Positions 7,207 through 13,200 of a DNA stretch of 14,550 bases are shown here, one piece after another. Both the position numbers and the translations under genes were made by a program. Position 1 is the stretch's first letter. The number at the start of each line of letters is the position of its first letter. The stretch comes from Chloroflexota bacterium (lineage in GTDB: Bacteria; Chloroflexota; Dehalococcoidia; DSTF01; RBG-16-68-14), in contig JADFNZ010000028.1 of the NCBI GenBank assembly GCA_022563135.1, positions 1 through 14,550 on the forward strand, read 5' to 3'. The notes beneath the pieces are model-generated. The model saw nothing but the letters and a program-made list of their open reading frames with translations. It had not been told where the DNA came from and did not search any database.

Positions 7207-8250
7207 CTAGGGCGCGGTCAACCACACGGGATTAACGTCGGTCGCAGCATTATTGGTTAGGCGGACGAGACCCGATCCGTCCGCGTTGATTACGTATATC
7301 TCGGCCGCAACGGCTTCATGCTGTGATACGAAAGCAAGCTGGCCACTTGAAGGCGACCATCTAGGATAAACCTCTTTCGCAACGAGGTTATCGATTAGAC
7401 CAACGACGTTTGTTCCGTCGGCATTCATGACAAATATCCCTAACCGTTCGCCGCGGGATGAGCCAAACGCGATGAGTTTCCCATCCGGCGACCACGCTGG
7501 CCCGACATCCCAGGCCTCATGCTCGGTAAGATTTGTCAGGCCGGAGCCATCTGCATTGATGACATAGATGTCGCTGCCGCTGTTACGCTGGAAAGTGAAT
7601 GCGATGTGTTCGCCGTCCGGTGACCACGTAGGAAAGAGTTCGCGACCTGGATCGTCCGTCAACTTAACCAATCCCGAACCGTCAGCATTTACGACATAGA
7701 TGTCAATGTTTTCGTCGTTTGGTTGCTGCTCACTCGACTGGAATGCGAGCCGCGTGCCATCTGGCGACCAGGCCGGGAATCCGGCATCCTCGGCGATTTT
7801 GGTGACAACTGAACTTACAATGTCCATAACAAAGATTGCGTTGATACCATCGACAACTGAGACATAAGCGAGTTGCGTGCCATCCGGGGACAATGCAACC
7901 GAATGTACAGCGGAGTCATCAGTAAGCCTGGTGACAACAGAATCGTCGACACTCATCACGTACAAGTCACGCTGACCGTCGCGGTCTGAAGAGAAGAAGA
8001 AGCTCTCTCCGCCCGGCGACCACGCCTCAAGCCCATCCGATGCCGGATCATTGGTAAGTCGTGTCAGGCCAGAACCGTCGACACCTACCAGGTAGAGTTC
8101 GAAGTCACCGTCTCTCTCGGAAGTTAACGCGATCTTCTCGGCGGTCTCTTGCTCTGCACCAGCATCCTCGGAGCCCTCATATTCAGCACAGACGGCGGCA
8201 ACCGTCAAAGGTGCAAGCAGAAAGATCGCTAGTAGTATTGGCACACGCAT
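7207..8250 (-). CDS. Secreted TolB-like PD40 beta-propeller protein
   Basis: The product is 347 residues. An N-terminal signal peptide (MRVPILLAIFLLAPLTVAAV, about 1-20, with an Ala-Xaa-Ala-like end) is followed by an acidic linker and about seven PD40 repeats of roughly 40-46 residues. Each carries the pattern D-I-Y-V-(I/M)-N-A-D-G-S-G-L-x-x-L-T followed by WSPDG and a strand such as LAFVS. The three-residue strands and the WSPDG turn are those of the TolB C-terminal propeller. There is no TolB N-terminal domain and no protease domain, so this is a stand-alone propeller, probably a binding or scaffold protein outside the membrane; its partner is unknown. The start is ATG at 8250 with an AGAGGG ribosome site. 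Base composition (about 50% GC) and codon use differ from the flanking genes, and it abuts a broken coxIII remnant, which suggests acquisition. Confidence 0.88.
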   Translation of the reverse strand: MRVPILLAIFLLAPLTVAAVCAEYEGSEDAGAEQETAEKIALTSERDGDFELYLVGVDGSGLTRLTNDPASDGLEAWSPGGESFFFSSDRDGQRDLYVMSVDDSVVTRLTDDSAVHSVALSPDGTQLAYVSVVDGINAIFVMDIVSSVVTKIAEDAGFPAWSPDGTRLAFQSSEQQPNDENIDIYVVNADGSGLVKLTDDPGRELFPTWSPDGEHIAFTFQRNSGSDIYVINADGSGLTNLTEHEAWDVGPAWSPDGKLIAFGSSRGERLGIFVMNADGTNVVGLIDNLVAKEVYPRWSPSSGQLAFVSQHEAVAAEIYVINADGSGLVRLTNNAATDVNPVWLTAP

Positions 8251-8573
8251 GGACTCGCCCTCTTTTTTTCAGCATTCATGTTATCGATCTTAGGAGTATA
8301 GACCACAAAAGCGTAGACCCCTTATTGTTCCATACGCTATACACAGAATAGAAGCGCTCGGTTCCACTAGCCGATTCTCGTAGCTGACCTCTCTACTAGC
8401 GTGACATCTCCAGATGAACTCTGGGTATGCAGAAGGATTATTCAATAACTCCGAGACACGCATAGCACGCAGCAGTAGATATATCTGGTTCGCGGCAGCC
8501 GGCCGGGTTGTCGACGGCACACCTCCTTGGTACCCTGATCGCGCGAACGTTCGAACGCAACGGGGGTGAGGCG
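8251..8573. other. Divergent intergenic region between the PD40 gene and the P450 gene
   Basis: These 323 bp separate two divergent genes and should hold both promoters. On the minus strand TATACT (8295-8300) is a plausible -10 for the PD40 gene, about 40 bases before its start, but no matching -35 is clear. The left ~250 bp are as AT-rich as the PD40 gene; GC rises near 8490-8510, which probably marks the edge of the low-GC block. On the plus side I see no clear P450 promoter. No tRNA or coding sequence is recognised. Confidence 0.45.
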
Positions 8574-9806
8574 ATGAGTCAAGCTGACGCGATGGATCCG
8601 GCGTCTGGCCTGCCCAGCGGTGTGCAGCTCACGCCGCTCGATGCCAAGTTCCAACACGACCCGCATCCTGTGCTCGACAAGCTGCGCGAGCGCGCGGCCG
8701 TCCACCACGACGACGTCTTCCATCGCTGGTTCCTCACCCGCCACGACGACATCGAAACGCTGCTCAAAGACCGCAGCCTGTCCGTCGATCCGCGCAAGGC
8801 CGCGGACGGGACGTACATGCGGCTCTTCGGTGATATCGAAGGCGATCGCGAGCCGAGCATGCTCTTTCAGGACGCGCCCACGCACACGCGCCTGCGCGGC
8901 CTGGTGAACAAAGCGTTCACCCCACGGGCGGTGGAGGAGATGCGCCCGCGGATAGGCGAGATCGTCGATGAGCTGCTGGACGCCGTCGATGGCAAGGAAG
9001 GCTTCGACCTGATCGCCGCGTTCGCCGGCCCGCTTCCAACGATCGTGATCGCGGAGATGCTCGGCGTTGACCCGGAGGACCGCGCCGACTTCAAGCGCTG
9101 GTCGGACGAGGGCGTCAAGGCGTTCAACCCGCTGCTCACCGACGAAGAGCGGGGCCGCGTCATGGCCGCGGGCGAGGCGATGGAGGCCTACCTGCGAACC
9201 ACGATCGCCGAACGAAAGGACGCGCGCCGCGATGACCTGATCAGCTCGCTTGTCGCGGTGGAGGAGGGCGGCGAGACGTTGAGCACCGACGAAGTCGCCA
9301 CGATGTGCGGGCTGCTGCTGGCGGCGGGCAATGTGACGACGACGGACCTGATCGGCAACGGCGTGCTCGCGCTGTTGCAGCACCCGCAGGAGCTGCGGAA
9401 GCTGCGCGACGATCCGTCGCTGATCGAGAACGCTGTCGAGGAGATGCTGCGCTACGACAGCCCGGTGACGCAGACCGGGCGGATCGCCACCTCGGATGTC
9501 ACGCTGGACGGCTGTCCGATCTCGCAGGGCCAGTCGATCGTCACGTCACTCGCCGCGGCGAATCACGATCCTTCCGTGTACCCAGAGCCTCACACATTCG
9601 ACATCACGCGGAAGGACACGCATCACCAGTCGTTTGGCGGCGGGTCGCACTACTGCCTGGGTGCGCCGGTCGCGCGGCTGGAGGCGCAGATCGGCGTCGA
9701 CACCCTCGTGCGGCGCTTCCCGAACCTGCGGCTCGCGGACGAGCCGCTCGAGTACCGCAGGATACCGGTGTTTCGCGGCCTCGTGCGCCTGCCCGTGCTC
9801 ATCTAG
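8574..9806 (+). CDS. Cytochrome P450
   Basis: The product is 410 residues, the usual size for a soluble bacterial P450, a haem monooxygenase that needs ferredoxin and reductase partners, none of which is encoded in this window. Seen motifs: C-helix region HTRLRGLVNKAF, I-helix AAGNVTTTD (251-255 is A-G-N-V-T), K-helix E290-M-L-R293 (ExxR), the haem loop FGGGSHYCLG with ligand Cys361, and the PERF-like region before it (YPEPHTFDITR). The I-helix acid that normally precedes the conserved Thr255 is Val254. The start is ATG at 8574, preceded by GGGGGTGAG; TTG at 8508 would add 22 residues without family resemblance. The substrate cannot be told. It stands alone, divergent from the PD40 gene, and has the high GC of the chromosome. 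Confidence 0.95.
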   Translation: MSQADAMDPASGLPSGVQLTPLDAKFQHDPHPVLDKLRERAAVHHDDVFHRWFLTRHDDIETLLKDRSLSVDPRKAADGTYMRLFGDIEGDREPSMLFQDAPTHTRLRGLVNKAFTPRAVEEMRPRIGEIVDELLDAVDGKEGFDLIAAFAGPLPTIVIAEMLGVDPEDRADFKRWSDEGVKAFNPLLTDEERGRVMAAGEAMEAYLRTTIAERKDARRDDLISSLVAVEEGGETLSTDEVATMCGLLLAAGNVTTTDLIGNGVLALLQHPQELRKLRDDPSLIENAVEEMLRYDSPVTQTGRIATSDVTLDGCPISQGQSIVTSLAAANHDPSVYPEPHTFDITRKDTHHQSFGGGSHYCLGAPVARLEAQIGVDTLVRRFPNLRLADEPLEYRRIPVFRGLVRLPVLI

Positions 9807-9869
9807 CATCTTTGCAACCTGACTCCATGGAAGGCGCGGCGCTGAGGTCAGCCTGAGCCCTGCAGTACC

Positions 9870-9991
9870 GTCATTCTGAGCGCCAGCGAAGAATCTGGTG
9901 CGTCGCAGAAACCTTGGCTGCGCCAGGTTGCCCGCACAATCTGCGAGACGTTAGCGCACGGAGCGAGACCCTTCGCTGCGCTCAGGGTGAC
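9870..9991. repeat. MITE/REP-like inverted-repeat element
   Basis: The ~26-bp ends are inverted copies: left GTCATTCTGAGCGCCAGCGA (9870 on) and, read on the minus strand from 9991, GTCACCCTGAGCGCAGCGAA. The pairs differ at a few bases and by one inserted C in the left arm. The type (GTCAYYCTGAGCG…AGCGAAG…TCT) resembles dispersed palindromic units I recall in intergenic regions of many environmental bacteria. The ~70-bp centre contains no reading frame. It is probably non-autonomous; no transposase is nearby, and no target duplication can be read. Confidence 0.7.
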
Positions 9992-10063
9992 AGATTGCTC
10001 GCTTCGACAGGCTGTGGGTGCTCCATTCATACCCATGAAGTTGCATAGACACTAGCTCGAAAG

Positions 10064-10085
10064 TTCGCGCCAACTTCGCGCCAAC
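10064..10085 (+). repeat. Tandem 11-bp direct repeat, possible response-regulator site
   Basis: TTCGCGCCAAC occurs twice without a gap (10064-10074 and 10075-10085). OmpR/PhoB-family regulators bind as tandem dimers to direct repeats spaced 11 bp, one helical turn. An OmpR-type regulator is encoded downstream at 11031, and the repeat lies about 155 bp before the start of the secreted-protein gene. The binding is an inference. Confidence 0.45.
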
Positions 10086-10221
10086 CCTCACGACTGGCCC
10101 AGGGCGGCTGACAACGCCTCTCACGACCGTTCCTTAGAAGCGCCCAACGCCGGGCCGCAACTGTTACATTTCCGAAACGACTTCTCCGCCAGCCTGGCGT
10201 ATTCTCGTCGTAGACCATTCA

Positions 10222-10231
10222 GTAAGGAGGT
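10222..10231 (+). promoter_or_regulatory. Strong ribosome binding site
   Basis: TAAGGAGGTA is close to the full anti-16S complement, with 7 bases to ATG at 10239. It fixes the start and suggests high translation of the secreted protein. Confidence 0.8.
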
Positions 10232-10238
10232 ATGCAAC

Positions 10239-10937
10239 ATGAAAGGTCTTTGGAGAATCGCCATCGTGGTTGCCGCCGTCCTCGCCCTGGGCGGCGCCGC
10301 GGTGGGCTTTGTCGCCGCGCAGACGGATGACGGAAGCGCGACGGTACAGGCGGAGCGGTCCAACTTCGCCGCTCGCCTGGCCGAGAACCTCGGCATTACG
10401 CTGGAGGAGTTCCAGGCCGCCGTCCAGCAGACGCAGCTGGGCTTCGTGGATGAGAAGCTGGCGAACGGCGAGATCACGGAAGAGCAGGCCGCCCAGATCC
10501 GCGAGCGGATCGAGTCGGGTGAAGGCCGGTTCGGCCCCGGCCACGGCCGGCCTGGCCACAATGGCTGCCAGCGGATCGTCTATCAGGTAGCGGAGATCAT
10601 CGGTGTAGCGGCCGGCGACGTCGCGAGCGCCCTGGAGCAGGGCGAGACCCTGGCCCAGATCGCCGAGGCGAACGGCGTCTCCGCGGAGGAGCTGGCAGCG
10701 GCGCTGCTGAGCAATCTTCAGGAGCACCTTGCTCGCGCCGTCGAAGCGGGCAAGATCGACCAGGCGCGCGCCGATGAGAAGCTGGCGAACTCCGCCGAGC
10801 GGATCGAGCTCGCAATCAACAACGAGGGGCCACTACCCTGCCAGCGGCCGCACCGCCCTTCGCATGACGGCGGCTTCCGCTTCCCTGGTGCGGGAGAGGA
10901 CTCCACCGCACCGGACCCGAGCTTGAGCGAGCTCTAG
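10239..10937 (+). CDS. Secreted protein with two related helical modules
   Basis: The product is 232 residues. Residues 1-27 form a signal peptide with a VAA-Q cleavage-like end. Two related helical modules follow: about 45-98 (ENLGITLEEFQAAVQQTQ and GEITEEQAAQIRERIESG) and about 113-195 (EIIGVAAGDVASALEQGET, NGVSAEELAAALLSNL and AGKIDQARADEKLANSAERI). The repeated pattern 'G-(I/V)-(T/S)-x-E-E-(F/L)' then 'G-(E/K)-I-(T/D)-x-x-(Q/R)-A' is seen in small exported proteins resembling the DUF2680/YckD type. A glycine/histidine-rich linker (GPGHGRPGHNG) and two cysteines (GCQR, PCQR) could bind metal, unproven. The tail is disordered. Its start has a strong ribosome site. It precedes the response regulator by 93 bp with a hairpin between, so it may be a target or a sensed component of that two-component system. 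No function is established. Confidence 0.8.
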   Translation: MKGLWRIAIVVAAVLALGGAAVGFVAAQTDDGSATVQAERSNFAARLAENLGITLEEFQAAVQQTQLGFVDEKLANGEITEEQAAQIRERIESGEGRFGPGHGRPGHNGCQRIVYQVAEIIGVAAGDVASALEQGETLAQIAEANGVSAEELAAALLSNLQEHLARAVEAGKIDQARADEKLANSAERIELAINNEGPLPCQRPHRPSHDGGFRFPGAGEDSTAPDPSLSEL

Positions 10938-10972
10938 GCTGACGGAGGCAGGCCCATAGGGCAGGGCTGAAA

Positions 10973-11003
10973 GGCAGGGGAGGCACTTAGCGCCTCCCCT
11001 GCC
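10973..11003 (+). terminator. Hairpin between the secreted-protein gene and the response regulator
   Basis: A perfect 12-bp GC-rich stem (10973-10984 with 10992-11003) encloses a 7-base loop. There is no T-run after it on the plus strand, so it may end or attenuate transcription only partly, or protect the upstream message end. It overlaps the position expected for a -35 element of a response-regulator promoter. Confidence 0.45.
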
Positions 11004-11014
11004 GAGCGTCCGAG

Positions 11015-11020
11015 TATACT
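11015..11020 (+). promoter_or_regulatory. Possible -10 element of the response-regulator gene
   Basis: TATACT lies 10 bases before the ATG at 11031, which would leave a leader of only a few bases. No ribosome site is visible before that ATG, in keeping with near-leaderless expression, but no -35 is recognisable. Confidence 0.35.
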
Positions 11021-11030
11021 GAGTAGAACG

Positions 11031-11729
11031 ATGAGCGATATGGACAGTGAAGGCGACCTGATCCTGGTGGCGGACGATGATGAGCACATCGTCGAGCTGG
11101 TGTCGATGTACCTGCGGCGGGCTGGCTATCGCGTCGAGGCGGCGTACGATGGCGACGAAGCGCTCCAGAAGGCGCGCGATCTCGCACCGGCGCTCCTCGT
11201 GCTGGACGTGATGATGCCCGGCCCGGACGGCCTGCAGGTCTGTCGATCGCTTCGCCGCCGGGGCAACATCCCCATCGTGCTGCTCACCGCGCGCTCGTCC
11301 GATATCGACAAGGTCGCCGGCCTCCGCTTCGGCGCCGACGATTACGTGACCAAGCCGTTCAACCCGGACGAGCTGATGGCCCGGGTCGACGCCGTGTTGC
11401 GCCGGACGAAGGGCGGCGCGGTAGAGGCGCAGCCGGAGCGGTTGCGCCTGGACGGCCTGGAGCTGGACCTCGCCAGCCGCACTGTAGAGTTGGACGGCGA
11501 GGAGGTCTCGTTCACGCCGAAGGAGTTCGATCTGCTGGCCACCTTCGCCCGCTTCCCCAACGTCGCGCTGGACCGCGAGCAGCTGCTCGATCTGGTGTGG
11601 GGCACCTCGTTCTATGCGATGCGCACGGTCGACGTGCACGTGGCGCGCCTGCGGGAGAAGCTGAAGGGCAGTCCGCTCCGCATCGAGACGGTCTGGGGCA
11701 CGGGCTACCGGCTGGCGGTCGAGCTGTAG
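11031..11729 (+). CDS. OmpR/PhoB-family response regulator
   Basis: The product is 232 residues. The receiver domain (about 9-122) has the acidic pocket at Asp16-Asp17, phospho-acceptor Asp59 (LLVLDVMMPGPDG), switch Thr86 (LLTAR), Tyr105 and Lys108 (DDYVTKPF). The winged-helix output domain (about 130-232) includes SFTPKEFDLLATFARFP, DREQLLDLVWG, RTVDVHVARLREKL and the closing wing ETVWGTGYRL, typical of OmpR-type DNA binding. It is translated with the histidine kinase, whose start lies one base after its stop, so the two form a phosphorelay pair. A start at ATG 11040 (MDSEGD) is also possible, as neither start has a clear ribosome site. Its DNA targets are not known; the tandem 11-bp repeat near 10064 is a candidate. 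Confidence 0.95.
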   Translation: MSDMDSEGDLILVADDDEHIVELVSMYLRRAGYRVEAAYDGDEALQKARDLAPALLVLDVMMPGPDGLQVCRSLRRRGNIPIVLLTARSSDIDKVAGLRFGADDYVTKPFNPDELMARVDAVLRRTKGGAVEAQPERLRLDGLELDLASRTVELDGEEVSFTPKEFDLLATFARFPNVALDREQLLDLVWGTSFYAMRTVDVHVARLREKLKGSPLRIETVWGTGYRLAVEL

Positions 11730-11730
11730 C

Positions 11731-13200
11731 ATGGCCTCCGGCGACGCGTTCTTCAGCCTGCAGAGCAAGCTCATCGCAGCGTTCGTCGCGGTCGCGCTGG
11801 TGGCGCTGGCGCTGGCCGGCTCGGTGTTCGTCTTCGTGCGGCGGGGCGAGCAGGAGGAGCAGGCGCTCGACCATGTGATCGCCACCTCGCCGGCGATCTA
11901 CTCGGAGTTCAACTTCCTCCAGCGCCGGGGCGAGTCGCCGCGCGTGCTGGCCGATTTCGTCCATGCGGCCGCCGACCTGCACGATGTCCGCACGCTGCTA
12001 ATCAACCGCGCGAACGGCGAGGTCATCTCCGATAGCGCGGATGACCTCACGGGCCAGCGCGTGGTGGTGCCGGGGGACCTGCGCGAGACGATCAGCCAGC
12101 CGATCGGCGGGCAGCCCTACGTCGCCTGGCACCCGCGCGATGACGGGCCGGCGGGCGATCTGATCCTCGTCTCGTCGGTGCCGACGCGCATCGAGCGCTT
12201 CCGGTCGATCATTCCGAATGAGGACGACGGGTACTGGCTCGTCCTCGCCGTGCCGGAGAGCACCATCACCCGCGCCTGGCAGGGGCTGCTGCCCGGCCTC
12301 GGCCTCGCCGCCGCGTTCGCGGTGCCGGCGGCGGTACTGCTGGCGGTGATCGTCGCGCGATACATCACGCGGCCGCTGCAGCAGCTCACCGTCGCCTCAC
12401 GGCGCATGGCCGAGGGGACGTTCGATGTAGAGATCTCCGTCGACCGGAGCGACGAGGTAGGGCAGCTCGCCCGCGCCTTCTCGACGATGGTGAGCCGCGT
12501 GGGCGAGGCGAACACGCAGATGCGCGAGCTGGTGGCGAACGTCTCGCACGACCTGAAGACGCCCCTCACCTCGATCGTGGGCTTCGCGCAGGCGCTGCGC
12601 GACGGCGGCGGCACGAGCGACGCCGAGGTGCGCCGGATGGGCGGCGTGATCTACGAGGAGGCCGAACGCCTCTCTGTGCGCCTGAACGACCTGCTCTATC
12701 TCTCCGAACTGGAGGCGGGCCAGGCGTTGCTTCAGCGCGACGAGGTAGACCTGCGACGCCTGATCGAAGGCATCGTGGAGCGCATGCGGCCGGATCTAGA
12801 GCAGCGCGGCGTGACGCTCGACCTGCGCATTGCCGACGGCATCGTGCTCGCTGCGGACGGGCCGAAGCTGGAGCGGGCGCTAGAGAACCTGCTCGATAAC
12901 GCCCGCAAGTACGCTCCGGACGGCGGCGAGATCCGCGTTCGCGCGGAGGTGGCGCCCGGCGCCCCGGACGGCGTGCGCATCGAGGTGGCCAACGCCGCGC
13001 CGGACGTCGCGCCGGACGAAGTGCCGCGGCTCTTTGAGCGCTTCTACCGCCGAGACCGCACGCGTGGCGCCTCGCGCGGGTCGGGGCTCGGCCTGCCCAT
13101 CGCGCGGGAGCTGATCGAGATGCATGGCGGCACGCTGGAGGCGTACACGAGCGACGGCGAGCTGGTGTTCGTGGCGCGGCTGCCGCGCCGGGCCGGCTAG
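11731..13200 (+). CDS. Membrane sensor histidine kinase
   Basis: The product is 489 residues. Two transmembrane segments (about 14-36 and 187-210) bound a ~150-residue extracytoplasmic sensor domain with no motif I recognise. A HAMP linker follows (RPLQQLTVASRRMAEGTFDV, about 211-262), then the HisKA domain with phospho-acceptor His273 (VSHDLKTPL), and a HATPase domain with the N box ending at Asn390 (ENLLDNARKYAP), the F box (LFERFYR) and G2 box (GSGLGLPIAREL). All catalytic boxes are intact, so it should autophosphorylate and pass phosphate to Asp59 of the partner regulator. The start ATG at 11731 is one base after the regulator's stop. The end overlaps the stop codon of the opposing amidohydrolase gene within CTAG. 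The preceding secreted protein may be part of what it senses, an inference from position only. Confidence 0.95.
   Translation: MASGDAFFSLQSKLIAAFVAVALVALALAGSVFVFVRRGEQEEQALDHVIATSPAIYSEFNFLQRRGESPRVLADFVHAAADLHDVRTLLINRANGEVISDSADDLTGQRVVVPGDLRETISQPIGGQPYVAWHPRDDGPAGDLILVSSVPTRIERFRSIIPNEDDGYWLVLAVPESTITRAWQGLLPGLGLAAAFAVPAAVLLAVIVARYITRPLQQLTVASRRMAEGTFDVEISVDRSDEVGQLARAFSTMVSRVGEANTQMRELVANVSHDLKTPLTSIVGFAQALRDGGGTSDAEVRRMGGVIYEEAERLSVRLNDLLYLSELEAGQALLQRDEVDLRRLIEGIVERMRPDLEQRGVTLDLRIADGIVLAADGPKLERALENLLDNARKYAPDGGEIRVRAEVAPGAPDGVRIEVANAAPDVAPDEVPRLFERFYRRDRTRGASRGSGLGLPIARELIEMHGGTLEAYTSDGELVFVARLPRRAG

Larger units (their letters stand above)
9807..10238. other. 432-bp intergenic region with repeats
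   Basis: No gene is recognised here. The region holds an inverted-repeat element (9870-9991), a tandem 11-bp repeat (10064-10085), an imperfect palindrome GTTAC-6 bases-GAAAC (about 10163-10178) and the ribosome site for the next gene. Possible -10 TATTCT lies near 10199-10204 but its -35 is poor. No hairpin with a T-run follows the P450 stop. Confidence 0.5.

Noticed and set aside
8442..9383. A 313-codon minus-strand open frame opposite the P450 gene
   Set aside because: Antisense shadow of a gene with intact P450 motifs; no recognisable domain, although an AAGGAGGTG-like stretch occurs near its start region.
10833..11885. A 350-codon minus-strand open frame opposite the response regulator
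   Set aside because: Antisense shadow of an intact OmpR-type regulator and of the start of the kinase gene.
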